Assembly (NCBI RefSeq): GCF_019933155.2
Contig: NZ_OK052578.1
Span: 298,159-362,158 of the forward strand
Reading direction: 5' to 3'
From: Metabacillus dongyingensis
GTDB lineage: Bacteria > Bacillota > Bacilli > Bacillales > Bacillaceae
DNA length: 64,000 nucleotides
Position 1 is the first letter of the stretch. Every line of letters begins with the position of its first letter. Both the position numbers and the translations under genes were made by a program. Positions 16,648-26,477 of this stretch are shown piece after piece. Below the pieces are notes generated by a model. The model searched no databases, was not told where the DNA came from, and worked only from the letters and a program-made list of their open reading frames with translations.

Positions 16648-19600
16648 TTATCTTAATCCGTAAGCCTTGATGATCTCTTGGGTAATTTTGTTTCCTTCAT
16701 CATCCCAAGCGCTTGCTCTGAGTGAAACGGATTTTGCGTTTTTCGGATTTTGGATGGTTGCGGCATATGCGTCACCATCTTTAGTAAGTTTCATTTTTTT
16801 CCATGATTTTCCCTCGTTGAATGAAACTTCCAAAGTGGTATTCTCTACGTTTCCGTATCCTACTGCATTTTCCACTTTACCTACAGACAGCTCAAGGTTA
16901 GTAGGATGGTTTGCCAATGCATCTCCATTTACATCGGTGTCCACCTTGTAATCCAGAGTTAGGAATGGAAGGTCGTATCTCCAATTCTCTGATGCTTGCG
17001 TCCAGAAGGTCCATTCAGTATGAGTTCGGACTGACGTATTCCAGCGTTCTGCGTCACGTTTTGCGTCCATAACAAAACGGAATTGCGTGCGTTCTTTTGG
17101 TGCGACACCTGTTGCATACATCGCTTGGCCTTTGCCTTCCTTCACTAATGTATCACCCTTGTACAATTTCGATGTCTGATTTTCTGCAGATATATTATAT
17201 TCGGTACCGCCTGTGTTTCCTTTTCCTGCATCAGCCCAAGCAGGAACATTGATCATGAGATGATCGCCTTGGCGCTCAGGAGCCCAGTAGCCTTGACCTA
17301 AGCTTGGACGGACGACAGGTGAGAACCAGTTCTCAGTTAATTTTTGTCCTTTTGTGTAAGTGGCCAATGGCTGACGAATTTCCCAGGTTGCATCTAGCAC
17401 CTCTGCCTGGTGATACCATCTAGTATCCTCTGTTGCCGACACATATTCAGTGCGAGCGGATGGATAGTTTATTTTTTGTAAAAAGCCGACTGCACCTCTA
17501 GTGTGTGGGCGAAGATCGTATCGGAATTCCCCGCCTTCTGCATCAATATTGGAATTGTAACGACTATCGATTGTTGCTAAATCCTTATTCGTCGGTGCAT
17601 AAGTCAAATCCTTTGGAATCGATCCTTTATGGGCATCCACAAGGTCATACAGATATGGGGAATTGACTGTTCCTTCCACATTCAGCTTTACATTTCCTGA
17701 GCGTACAGCTTTTACAAGTTTGTCGCCTTCTTTTTTGCTGATACCAGCAACGGCAATCGGGTTGTCTGTGTACTCTGGAGTACCAGCATATTTACTAAAT
17801 TCTTTATCCTCATTGTTGGCGATGATCAGTAGCTTTGCTCCGGCGGCAGCAGCAGCAGTAGCTTGTTGAGAAGGGGTTACCTCATCATTTCGATCGACCA
17901 CAACGGCTTTACCTTTCGCTTTCAATCGTTCAAAGTCTGACGAACTGCCTTTACCTGCATAGACAGTGGATAAGTTATACTTTCCATCCAATAATGTACT
18001 TCCAGCAAACGGAATATCATCCAGTTCCTTTCCATTAAAGTTAATGGTCAAAACCGGTTTTGTTAGACGCCAGCGAGTGAGCTGTTCAAAATATCCGGTT
18101 TTGACTTCTTTTGTTGGAACAGCATACATCTTATCAATCCAGACCGGCAACAAATAAATATCGTTCATTTTCGCATCACCTAGTGAACGATAGTTTTCTA
18201 TTCTTCGATAGTTCGCTTCTGTTTTCTTCGGCAATTCGGCTGTTATTTCTTTAGCCTTTCTTGCATCAAGTTCCACCGTTTTTGGACCATTTAGGTTCAC
18301 TTCAGGATCACCTACAAGTGCCGCACCAGCGTGGTCTGTGTCCACATCTACATCCATAATGGCCATTGTGGAATATATGCCTGTTGGCAGGCGAAGCTCC
18401 AATGATCCATTAACAGCAACAAATGCTGGGGTCATGTTTTCGTTGACAAGTGCCACATATGCCAGTCCAGGAGAGCCGTCACGGTCTGTTGCTTTTAATG
18501 TAAGTGGATATCTTTCATCTTCCTTGACCATCGCCATAGTTGTGTGTACAAGCGCAGTTCCGTTTGCTTTTGCTGTTAAGAATCCTTGATAACGGGAGCC
18601 TGTTTCACTAAGTTTGGGATCAAGTATTACGTTCACGTCCACTGTGCCATTGGCTGGAACAGTGATGGTATTTTCAGAAAGGTTTAACAAACCTGAAGGA
18701 GCTTCTTTACCATCTTCATTTGTAAATGTTGCTTCCAACTCTACTGTGATGTCCTCGGCGCTATCATTTGTATAGGTAACGACTTTTTCAACAGGGGCTG
18801 CTTGATCATGCGGCCATTTAAAGAAGCCAAATGATACGGAGCTAGTTGCTCTCAGCTGTGTCTCCAGGGCTGCAGCTATATCAACCCGGCCTGTTCCCAC
18901 CTGGTAAGGCTGGTAACCTTCAAGCTTCGTTGTTGTGTTCATCAATGCTTCTTTTAAAGCTTTTCCGTCCCATTCCGGATGTTTTTCGGCAAGGACAGCT
19001 GCTGCACCTGCAACATGTGGTGTAGCCATGGATGTACCATCTTTGCTAGAGTAATATCCACTTCCAGATGCAAATTGGGAGCGGGCTGCAACAATCCCTA
19101 CACCAGGAGCAGATAAGTCAGGTTTTAGACCCATATCGCCATAGCGTGGCCCCATTGAAGAGAAGTATGCAAGCTGATCCGATTTGTCCACAGCACCGAT
19201 GGTTAAAGCGGAATCTGCAGCCCCAGGAGAGCCGATAGTGCCTTCTGCTCCTCTATTGCCGGCAGCGATAACAAATAGTGTTTCATTCTCTTCACTAAGT
19301 CTATTTACAGCTTGAGCCATAGGGTCTGTGCCATCACTTGGCTCGCTTGTTCCAAGACTCATATTGACAATCTTTGCATTCTCAGATGCCCATTCCATTC
19401 CATCAATAATCCAAGAATCTTGTCCAGATCCTTGATCACTCAATACTTTTCCTACTAATAAGCGTGCATCAGGAGCAACGCCTTTGGATTTTCCATCAGC
19501 TGCACCTGTTCCAAGAACAGTGGAGGCAACGTGTGTTCCGTGACCATTTCCGTCATTCACTTCTTCGCCAGGTACAAAGCTCACAGCTTCGTCCAATTGA

Positions 19601-20373
19601 TCGACAACATCCGGGTGGGTTGGGTCAATTCCGGTATCAAGCACGGCAACCTTGACGCCTTCACCTGTAAAGCCTGCTTCCCATGCTGTGTGTGCTCCAA
19701 TTTGAGGGACACTTTGATGAAGGGCTGCTTCTACACGGCCGTCCAGCCAAATTTTTTCGACTCCATATTCAAAGAGTGAAGATTTTTCTGGTTCTTTATT
19801 GTCCCTTTGAACTGTGATATTTTCCCAGAATACTTCCGCTTCCTTTTTATCGGCAGTAAGTGCGGCACCATTAATACTTTCCAACTCCCGGACCTTCTTC
19901 GATCCTTTTGGAGCAATGTTTTTGGAGGAAGATCTAGCCTTTGTCTCATCGTATTCGACGATAACCGGCAACGCTGCCTGATTCTTGTCATCATACCCAT
20001 ATTCAATCAATTTCGTAATATTAAATAAGTCCTCATCCAGTTTTCCTGCTGCCAGGTAAGGCATGGTAGAGTTCGGGAATACGAAAGTATCCTCACCTAA
20101 TGTCATGACCCTGACTCCATCTCCATCCTTATTAGCAGGCTCTACATTGATGTTATATTTCCCATTTTTAAGGGTGGAAACTTTTACGACATCACCAGTA
20201 ATGAGCGTAATTACGTGATCCCCGGTCACATTATTGCTCATTGCAGCAGTTGATTTATCCAATACCGTCCCATTCTTAGATGCTCCAAGTGCGTTCACTT
20301 GAAACATGGAGCCTGATAGCATAGAAGCGGCAATCGATCCAACTAGAAGCGTCTTCATGGTTAGCTTTTTCAT
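16648..20373 (-). CDS. Secreted S8 family (subtilisin-like) serine peptidase with PA insert
   Basis: The protein of about 1240 residues has a Sec signal peptide (about 1-31), a propeptide, a subtilase domain, and a long beta-rich C-terminal region. Catalytic residues, numbered from the upstream Met: Asp near 248 (VAVLDTGID), His near 280 (GHGTHVAS), Asn in FVIAAGN near 375, and Ser near 450 (GTSMATPHVAGAA). A PA-type segment (AAAAAGAKLLIIANN) lies further on. Large subtilases of this kind degrade extracellular protein. ATG 20373 fits the GGGG ribosome binding site better than ATG 20379. It faces the XRE-TPR regulator, separated by a shared hairpin. Confidence 0.93.
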   Translation of the reverse strand: MKKLTMKTLLVGSIAASMLSGSMFQVNALGASKNGTVLDKSTAAMSNNVTGDHVITLITGDVVKVSTLKNGKYNINVEPANKDGDGVRVMTLGEDTFVFPNSTMPYLAAGKLDEDLFNITKLIEYGYDDKNQAALPVIVEYDETKARSSSKNIAPKGSKKVRELESINGAALTADKKEAEVFWENITVQRDNKEPEKSSLFEYGVEKIWLDGRVEAALHQSVPQIGAHTAWEAGFTGEGVKVAVLDTGIDPTHPDVVDQLDEAVSFVPGEEVNDGNGHGTHVASTVLGTGAADGKSKGVAPDARLLVGKVLSDQGSGQDSWIIDGMEWASENAKIVNMSLGTSEPSDGTDPMAQAVNRLSEENETLFVIAAGNRGAEGTIGSPGAADSALTIGAVDKSDQLAYFSSMGPRYGDMGLKPDLSAPGVGIVAARSQFASGSGYYSSKDGTSMATPHVAGAAAVLAEKHPEWDGKALKEALMNTTTKLEGYQPYQVGTGRVDIAAALETQLRATSSVSFGFFKWPHDQAAPVEKVVTYTNDSAEDITVELEATFTNEDGKEAPSGLLNLSENTITVPANGTVDVNVILDPKLSETGSRYQGFLTAKANGTALVHTTMAMVKEDERYPLTLKATDRDGSPGLAYVALVNENMTPAFVAVNGSLELRLPTGIYSTMAIMDVDVDTDHAGAALVGDPEVNLNGPKTVELDARKAKEITAELPKKTEANYRRIENYRSLGDAKMNDIYLLPVWIDKMYAVPTKEVKTGYFEQLTRWRLTKPVLTINFNGKELDDIPFAGSTLLDGKYNLSTVYAGKGSSSDFERLKAKGKAVVVDRNDEVTPSQQATAAAAAGAKLLIIANNEDKEFSKYAGTPEYTDNPIAVAGISKKEGDKLVKAVRSGNVKLNVEGTVNSPYLYDLVDAHKGSIPKDLTYAPTNKDLATIDSRYNSNIDAEGGEFRYDLRPHTRGAVGFLQKINYPSARTEYVSATEDTRWYHQAEVLDATWEIRQPLATYTKGQKLTENWFSPVVRPSLGQGYWAPERQGDHLMINVPAWADAGKGNTGGTEYNISAENQTSKLYKGDTLVKEGKGQAMYATGVAPKERTQFRFVMDAKRDAERWNTSVRTHTEWTFWTQASENWRYDLPFLTLDYKVDTDVNGDALANHPTNLELSVGKVENAVGYGNVENTTLEVSFNEGKSWKKMKLTKDGDAYAATIQNPKNAKSVSLRASAWDDEGNKITQEIIKAYGLR

Positions 20374-20379
20374 TAACAT

Positions 20380-21011
20380 TCCCCTATTCCATATGGTAAT
20401 TTGCAGATAATGCCGAGCTGAGAAAAATCATGTTGAGGTAAAAATAAGTAGTTATGTAATCCCAAAAAGATTACTGAAAGAAGTAGACTACTAGAATCAA
20501 AGCTTGTCTTCACCTCCTTAAAAGGTTTGTGTCTATTTCTGAAGAATTCTCTGATGGTAGTAAGTTCTCTATATGAGGTAAATAAATAGGAAGGATTAGT
20601 TGAATTGTATAGTTATAAAATATTATTGACAAATGGTGTTTTGTGAGGGACCTAAGAACTATTTTAGAAGAAGGAAACCTGCAAATTTTAGCTGAGATAA
20701 CCGAAGGAATAAACCGAAATGTCTAAAAAAGGGAAAAGGAATTGGGGTTTTAATTAGTAGAATTCAAGAAAAATAACAAACTATTATCTTAATGCTCATT
20801 TTTTTAAACCGTACACCAACAATATCACCCGTTCAAAGAACCGATAAACTCCAAACAAGTTATATAAATTAAAACACCCTGCTGACTAAAGAAGGGTTGT
20901 TTTTTCTTTATAATGCTTTAGGTTTTATAACAGCGGGGGACAGACCCCTTTATTAACATGTTTTATTAGATATTAATGTTATTTATTTGTTTCAATAATG
21001 TGGCGAACCGA
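20380..21011. other. Intergenic region without a supported gene
   Basis: About 630 AT-rich bases. The only recognisable item is CGGGGGACAGACCCCT (about 20934-20949), a GGGGTCTGTCCCC-like palindrome of the kind seen in REP-type repeats of Bacilli. Only one copy is seen here. Confidence 0.4.
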
Positions 21012-21107
21012 ATGGATGAGAAGATTTGTTTGATTTTATACTATCTTTATGAGAATCAAAATCTAACAATGGCTGCTGAACGGCTCTATTTGATGGAGAT
21101 TGCTTAA
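21012..21107 (+). pseudogene. LysR-type regulator N-terminal remnant
   Basis: ATG-initiated 31-codon frame translating to MDEKICLILYYLYENQNLTM then AAERLYLMEIA and a stop. LYENQNLT-AAERLY is the start of a LysR helix-turn-helix. The rest of the gene is absent; similarity stops at GATTGCTTAACAAGGTGACG, a motif also found near 4899. Confidence 0.6.
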
Positions 21108-21251
21108 CAAGGTGACGCCCATGAATATACGTGATGATACAACTTCATTATTTGTTCCCTCCCCATTCTTAATCTCCTTGGATATAGGTCAAATTTCCTT
21201 ATTTATTATATTTACATATAATTCAATTATTATTTTTTTATACTGCATTTT

Positions 21252-21294
21252 TTTACGTTATATTAATAATAGATTAATATATTTCCATTATTTT
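21252..21294 (+). promoter_or_regulatory. Possible PhoP box promoter ahead of the phosphatase fusion gene
   Basis: TTTACG (21252-21257), TTAATA (21263-21268) and TTAATA (21274-21279) recur every 11 bases. TATTTT (21289-21294) follows 9 bases later, the same geometry as at 4665-4729. The surrounding DNA is very AT-rich, so chance is a real alternative. Confidence 0.4.
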
Positions 21295-21352
21295 AAAGAT
21301 AGCGTCCAAATTTAAACAAAATTCCCGAAATTTGACGAAATGGAGACTCAAA

Positions 21353-24300
21353 ATGAAGAAAAATCGGAAAAAAAGTCCATTACTCTGTATCCTATCATTG
21401 GTTTTGGCAAGTAGTATCATTTCCCCAAGCTTTACATTAGCCTTGGGCAATTTCGATTTAAGCTCTGTGGTTGTACAAACACCTATCAACGAGTATCAAG
21501 CTGATCTAGCACCGGGTGTAAAAGAAAAGCACTACAGTTTTGAAGGAAAAGAAGGAAAAAAGATTGAGAGTTTCGTAGTAGAAGTTGATACAAGTAATCC
21601 AACGGTATCTATAGAAGCAGGCACACCTGATGACGGAGAAGCATTTGGTCTTCAGCCTGTTAGACAGCAAGCGAATGCAGCCAATGGGGAAAATCATAAA
21701 GTCGTAGCAGCTGTGAATGCAGATTTCTATAATATGGCCACAGGTGTACCCGTTGGTGTTGTTTACAAAGATGGAAAAGCTATAAAAGCACAAGGTGGAC
21801 AAGAGTGGAATTTCTTTGGCATAAAGAAAACCGGGGATGCAGTCATTGGGAACAATGCGGAATATGAAGGATTGAAGGGCCAATTACAGGAAGCTCTTGG
21901 CGGAAATGCAATTTTAGTAAAAGATGGCCAAATCTATCAGACTCCACAGACAGGAGCAGACAAAGAGCCGCGAACGGCTGTTGGCATTAAAGATGACGGC
22001 GATGTTTTTTTTGTTGTGATTGACGGGAGACAAGAGCCTTATTCAAGTGGGATTTCTATGCCAGATTTGGCACAATTGATGATCGATCTAGGAGCAGTAA
22101 ATGCTTTAAACCTTGATGGTGGAGGTTCTTCTACCTTTACAACTCGTGAACTGGGCGGTGACGATCTCGAGGTAGATAATAAACCATCTGATCGTAGTGA
22201 AAGAAGTGTTGCTAACACTTGGCTGGTTGTTTCTAAAGAGCCATCAGATCATCTTTTCAAAACCGCCTATATTGAACCATATGATCAATCCTTTACCCCT
22301 GGCTCGACCATTCAATTCAGTGCCAAGGGAAGAGACAATTCCATGGCTTCTGCTCCTTTGCCTGAATCTGGTCTAACTTGGGAATTAACTGATTCTTCAT
22401 TTGGTACAATCGATGAAAATGGGAAATTTATTTCAAACGGGAAAACGGGTCAATTTCATGTTTTATTGAAACATGAAGGTAAAGAGGTTGGAAAAAGTAT
22501 TATTGAAATCGCAAAGCCCGACGAGATGTACTTCTCCTCATCTGAATTGACAGTGCCTAGAAATAGTGAAAACTCGTTAAACCTAATAACAAAATTTCAA
22601 AAGAGACCTGTAGACTGGAGTTTACAAGATATTGAGTTCGAAATTCCAGAAGGTATGGGAACCATTGATGAATCTGGAAGCCTGCACACAGGAGATCAAA
22701 TTGTCTCAGGGACAATTACAGCTCGCTTAAAGGATTCAAATCTTACAGCTCAAATAAATGTTTCTGTTGGAAAGCTTCCTGAAGTCTTATTTGACTTTGA
22801 AAAAGAGCTTGGCGGATGGAAAATATCAACTGCAAATCGCGGTGAAAAAGGGTTGCTGAGTTTAGCTGAATATCCAGAACCAGTAAGATTTGGTGATCAG
22901 TCATTAAAAATGGATTTTGATTTTACAAGAGCACAAACAGGAACAACACTTGGTGTTTATGCAGGATCTGGTACGAATACAGAGATTGATGAAGATCCAT
23001 CAAGTATAGGAATGTGGGTTTATGGTACTCCTGAAGCTCAAGGCTATTGGCTGAGAATGTTAATAGTAGATGGAAATGGTAAAAATCAGTCGCTTAATCT
23101 TACTCAGGAAAAACCAGGTATTGACTGGACTGGCTGGAAATACATAGAAGCGGAAATTCCTGAATCCTTTACAGGCCCTTACAAATTATCTGGGACACAA
23201 GCGATACGAATAATGTCTACTAAATCTGGAATTACCGGGCCTATGACGAAAGGCTCCATCTATATTGATAATATCCGGGCAGTTTATGGAGAAAAAGTGG
23301 ATGATCTATATCCCCCAGTTATTGAATCTATTAATGCTGACGGAAAAGAATTCACGGCAAATGCTGTCAATCTGACTGCAAAGGTTCATGAATATGAAGA
23401 CGATCCTTTTAAAACAGGAATTGATTGGGATAAGATTAGTATTTTCGTAGATGGGAAAGATTATTCCAAATCTGAAGGTCATTTTTCATACGATATGGAT
23501 GGATCTGTCTCATTAAGTGGTTTCAAATGGGCGGATGGAACACATAAGATCACGCTTATGGTTCCTGATAAATTTGGAAACCAGGCGATTAAAACTGGCT
23601 ATTTTACAGTCAATACAGGTTCAGCAAAGTTTGAAGTCATTAAGAAACAAGAGCAAGCATTCTTAGGGGATGTATTTGAGCTTGCCGTTAAAGCAACGAA
23701 TTCATCGGAAATCTCGGGGTCTGCAATAAAAATGCACATTGATAAAAACTATCCAGTGGAAGATATCAAGTTTTCTAATGGATTTAACACAAGTAAATCA
23801 AGCTATGATGCTGAAACAGGCATCCTTACATTGAATCTGGTGAATAACGGTGAAACAGCTGTAACTTCAGATGCTGCCACGATTCAGATTAGAATTCCTG
23901 AATCTACGAAAGAAGGCAGTGAGTTAACCTATGAAATAATGGAGGCTAGCTTAAGCTACAGCGATCCTAAAGAGGAAGACTTTGTTACCACCTTTTCAAT
24001 GAAACCAACTAGCGTGGCAGTTGAAAGTGCTTTCGACATTATTCCACAGCCTATATTAATCGGGAAACCATTTGTCATAACTGCAAAAAATAACGATAAC
24101 GAATTAGTAAATGACTTGGAAATCTTCTCCGTTATAGAAGGCAGCACAGAACCAGTCTTTCTAGGTAAAACGAACGAAGAAGGTACCCTTCGTGTTGATT
24201 CGATCACTAATGATGTGAAGAAGATCGCTTTATATGGAGTTAAAGACGGGAAGTATTCGTTTAAAGTGAACACGCAAACTTATCCATCTCTTACGACTGC

Positions 24301-25471
24301 AACAGAGATAAAAAATGTCATTTCAAATCCTGCAGGTGACCCTTATAAGTCAAAAGGCTTCACATGGATGTCGAGTCCTTTGGGAAAAGAAAATTCATCC
24401 TTCATTCAATATGCAAGAAAACAAGATTATGACAAGAAAGGTGAGAATTCCCTTCAAACAGTCGGTGGTTCCTCAAGTGACCAGGTATTTTCTGGTGAAC
24501 AGGATATTACGAAAAATGGAATTGTAAGAGTGAATGAAGTTACATTAAAGCGTTTAAAGCAAGATACGACATATGTTTATCGTGTTGGTGACGGAGTGAA
24601 CTGGTCACAAATGCAAGAGTTCACTACAATAAAAAGGAAGAATAGCTTTGAGTTTGCAATTTTAGGTGACACTCAATCACCTTCTGATTTAAGCCTGTTT
24701 CAAACAATACTAGGAGATTTAGATAAAAAAGATTTATCTTTTTTGATTCATGTTGGAGATCTTATTGATGAATCCGCTAAATTCAAGCAATGGGATGATA
24801 CACTAGGTATCATGAGCCAATATACCAATATTCGTTCAACAGATCTTGTCGCGACTCTCGGAAATCATGAATACATGGGAGATACGGATGGACATTTAGC
24901 TAAAGCCATTTTCAACTCTCCTGAGAATGGACCCGATGTCGACAAAGGCGGTACGTATTCTGTTGATTACAATAATATTCACATTAGCGTTTTAGGATAT
25001 ACAAGTGATAGCGAGATTCTTGACAAGCAGCTTGAGTGGCTTAAACAAGATGTAAAAAATTCGGACAAGCCTTGGAAAATACTTGTAACCCACAAGCCGC
25101 CTTATTACACCAATCCGTTTGGCGGGAATGAAATTATGAAGGAAAAATTACCGCCAGTCGTCGATGAATTAGGGATTGACATCGTTTTCTCCGGCCATGA
25201 TCATGCCTATGGCAGAACGAAGAAACTGAAGGCTGGCAAAGAGGATCCAAACGGAGCTGTTTATGTTCTTGCTGGTACGACTGGAAATAAACACTATGAT
25301 GCAGTTGCTGATGAGAAATTTGAATTTGTAAACATGGAAGACATTGCCGTTTCAATTACTGCAAAGGTTGAAAAAGATCAAATCACCTTTACAACAACTA
25401 CTTCTGACGGTGTTACAATTGATCAATTTACTGTTGTAAATGAAGAGTATGATCTTGAAGATGAGCAATAA
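21353..25471 (+). CDS. Secreted multidomain phosphodiester glycosidase / cohesin-like / metallophosphatase protein
   Basis: The product of about 1372 residues has a signal peptide (about 1-32). Domains in order: a NAGPA-type phosphodiester glycosidase domain (about 65-290) with VAAVNADFYN, EPRTAVGI and LNLDGGGSST; Ig-like/Big segments; a carbohydrate-binding-like beta-sandwich (about 480-655); an Ig-like module; a cohesin-like domain (about 765-895, starting AKFEVIKKQEQAFLGDVFEL); a purple-acid-phosphatase-type fibronectin domain (about 985-1095); and a calcineurin-like metallophosphatase (about 1100-1350) with ILGDTQSP, VGDLIDE, LGNHEYMG, VTHKPPYY and GHDHAYGR metal-binding motifs. It probably removes glycosyl- or phosphate groups from extracellular polymers such as teichoic acids or phosphosugars. 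ATG 21353 lies 8 bases after TGGAGA. Confidence 0.9.
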   Translation: MKKNRKKSPLLCILSLVLASSIISPSFTLALGNFDLSSVVVQTPINEYQADLAPGVKEKHYSFEGKEGKKIESFVVEVDTSNPTVSIEAGTPDDGEAFGLQPVRQQANAANGENHKVVAAVNADFYNMATGVPVGVVYKDGKAIKAQGGQEWNFFGIKKTGDAVIGNNAEYEGLKGQLQEALGGNAILVKDGQIYQTPQTGADKEPRTAVGIKDDGDVFFVVIDGRQEPYSSGISMPDLAQLMIDLGAVNALNLDGGGSSTFTTRELGGDDLEVDNKPSDRSERSVANTWLVVSKEPSDHLFKTAYIEPYDQSFTPGSTIQFSAKGRDNSMASAPLPESGLTWELTDSSFGTIDENGKFISNGKTGQFHVLLKHEGKEVGKSIIEIAKPDEMYFSSSELTVPRNSENSLNLITKFQKRPVDWSLQDIEFEIPEGMGTIDESGSLHTGDQIVSGTITARLKDSNLTAQINVSVGKLPEVLFDFEKELGGWKISTANRGEKGLLSLAEYPEPVRFGDQSLKMDFDFTRAQTGTTLGVYAGSGTNTEIDEDPSSIGMWVYGTPEAQGYWLRMLIVDGNGKNQSLNLTQEKPGIDWTGWKYIEAEIPESFTGPYKLSGTQAIRIMSTKSGITGPMTKGSIYIDNIRAVYGEKVDDLYPPVIESINADGKEFTANAVNLTAKVHEYEDDPFKTGIDWDKISIFVDGKDYSKSEGHFSYDMDGSVSLSGFKWADGTHKITLMVPDKFGNQAIKTGYFTVNTGSAKFEVIKKQEQAFLGDVFELAVKATNSSEISGSAIKMHIDKNYPVEDIKFSNGFNTSKSSYDAETGILTLNLVNNGETAVTSDAATIQIRIPESTKEGSELTYEIMEASLSYSDPKEEDFVTTFSMKPTSVAVESAFDIIPQPILIGKPFVITAKNNDNELVNDLEIFSVIEGSTEPVFLGKTNEEGTLRVDSITNDVKKIALYGVKDGKYSFKVNTQTYPSLTTATEIKNVISNPAGDPYKSKGFTWMSSPLGKENSSFIQYARKQDYDKKGENSLQTVGGSSSDQVFSGEQDITKNGIVRVNEVTLKRLKQDTTYVYRVGDGVNWSQMQEFTTIKRKNSFEFAILGDTQSPSDLSLFQTILGDLDKKDLSFLIHVGDLIDESAKFKQWDDTLGIMSQYTNIRSTDLVATLGNHEYMGDTDGHLAKAIFNSPENGPDVDKGGTYSVDYNNIHISVLGYTSDSEILDKQLEWLKQDVKNSDKPWKILVTHKPPYYTNPFGGNEIMKEKLPPVVDELGIDIVFSGHDHAYGRTKKLKAGKEDPNGAVYVLAGTTGNKHYDAVADEKFEFVNMEDIAVSITAKVEKDQITFTTTTSDGVTIDQFTVVNEEYDLEDEQ

Positions 25472-25481
25472 ATAGTGAGGG

Positions 25482-25530
25482 TGTGCGAGGTACCATCTAA
25501 AATAATGGGTGGTGCTTTGCACTTTTTTTA
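25482..25530 (+). terminator. Imperfect hairpin terminator
   Basis: GTGCGAGGTACCATC pairs with GGGTGGTGCTTTGCAC with a few mismatches, followed by TTTTTTTA. Confidence 0.7.
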
Positions 25531-25696
25531 TTCTATATATTTATTCATGGGTCCTGGCTCTAAAGAATGATTATCGTTTTGTGCTGAAGGCCGCGGCACA
25601 GGCTCAGAAAACATCTGACTTTATCTTGGGAGAATTAAGGAAGCAGGAATAAATTTAAGGAAGGGAAGGGCGACAGTTCATCAGACTGGCACCTTC

Positions 25697-25718
25697 AACA
25701 AGCATTGGCTTGTTTTGT
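25697..25718 (+). terminator. Short hairpin with T run
   Basis: AACAAGC-ATTG-GCTTGTT (25697-25714) followed by TTGTTTG. No coding sequence lies directly before it, so it may belong to a lost gene. Confidence 0.45.
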
Positions 25719-25865
25719 TTGTTTTCATAATTGCCGTTGGTGCTGACATATGGTATTAATTGGTAATATAGTTGGACCTTAAAATGTGTATTTCGAATCT
25801 GATAGAAAAACTGGAATTCATTTATATTTAAATGGTATTTAATTTATGAATAGGGAGTGGTTAAA

Positions 25866-26477
25866 ATGAAAAAGCTTTACAGTCTCGTCATTGCTGTTTC
25901 TTTTAGCTTATTGTCGATTTTCTCCTTTTCTAATGTTTCTATTGCGGCCGAAAACAAACAAGAGAATGATTATACGATTAAAACGTTCCACTATGTAACT
26001 GTGGATGGAAAAGATGTGGATTCCCGGGTCGAAATCAATAACACTTCCAACAAAGACATAAAAGTAACCATGGTTCTGCCTAAACAGAATAAAAATGGCG
26101 ATTGGTTGGCCTATGGATTTACGAGCAGGGAAACTTTGCAGGCATTTATCGAAAAAGATAAGCAGAGACTTCAAAACAAAGTCGAGATCATGGGGAGCGG
26201 ACCTTGTTGTACCGATTTCTATGATTATTCAAATAAAGGCGGGTCGTATATTTATTGGAGAGACGGATTCAAAAACCTTCCTTCAAGCTGGAATGACAGA
26301 ATTTCTTCCTTAAGTACGGCGTCACCTTCTTATAGCTATTCGACGACGCTGTGGGAGCATACTTCATCTCAAGGGTATGGCAGAGGAGTCTCCTTTAGAC
26401 ATTCCGATTGGTATGGTAAAACTGCTAATATGGCTTCGGATTGGAACAACAAGGCTTCGGCGATTGAAATCAAGTAA
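25866..26477 (+). CDS. Secreted protein with a beta/gamma-crystallin or I36-inhibitor-like C-terminus
   Basis: The 203-residue protein has a clear Sec signal (KKLYSLVIAVSFSLLSIFSF, cleavage near ASIAA-type SIAAEN). The C-terminal half has paired motifs: YIYWRDGFKNLPSSWNDRIS and WEHTSSQGYGRGVSF followed by ASDWNNKASAIEI. They resemble the aromatic-rich strand and 'NDRISSL' turn of the beta/gamma-crystallin and Streptomyces metalloproteinase-inhibitor (peptidase inhibitor I36) fold. The middle holds GSGPCCTDFYD, two adjacent cysteines that may pair. The family call is by eye and moderate. GGGAGTGG precedes ATG 25866. Confidence 0.65.
   Translation: MKKLYSLVIAVSFSLLSIFSFSNVSIAAENKQENDYTIKTFHYVTVDGKDVDSRVEINNTSNKDIKVTMVLPKQNKNGDWLAYGFTSRETLQAFIEKDKQRLQNKVEIMGSGPCCTDFYDYSNKGGSYIYWRDGFKNLPSSWNDRISSLSTASPSYSYSTTLWEHTSSQGYGRGVSFRHSDWYGKTANMASDWNNKASAIEIK

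Noticed and set aside
20933..20949. GGGGTCTGTCCCC-like palindrome as a REP element or transposase target
   Set aside because: Only a single copy and no transposase gene are visible, so no mobile element can be called.
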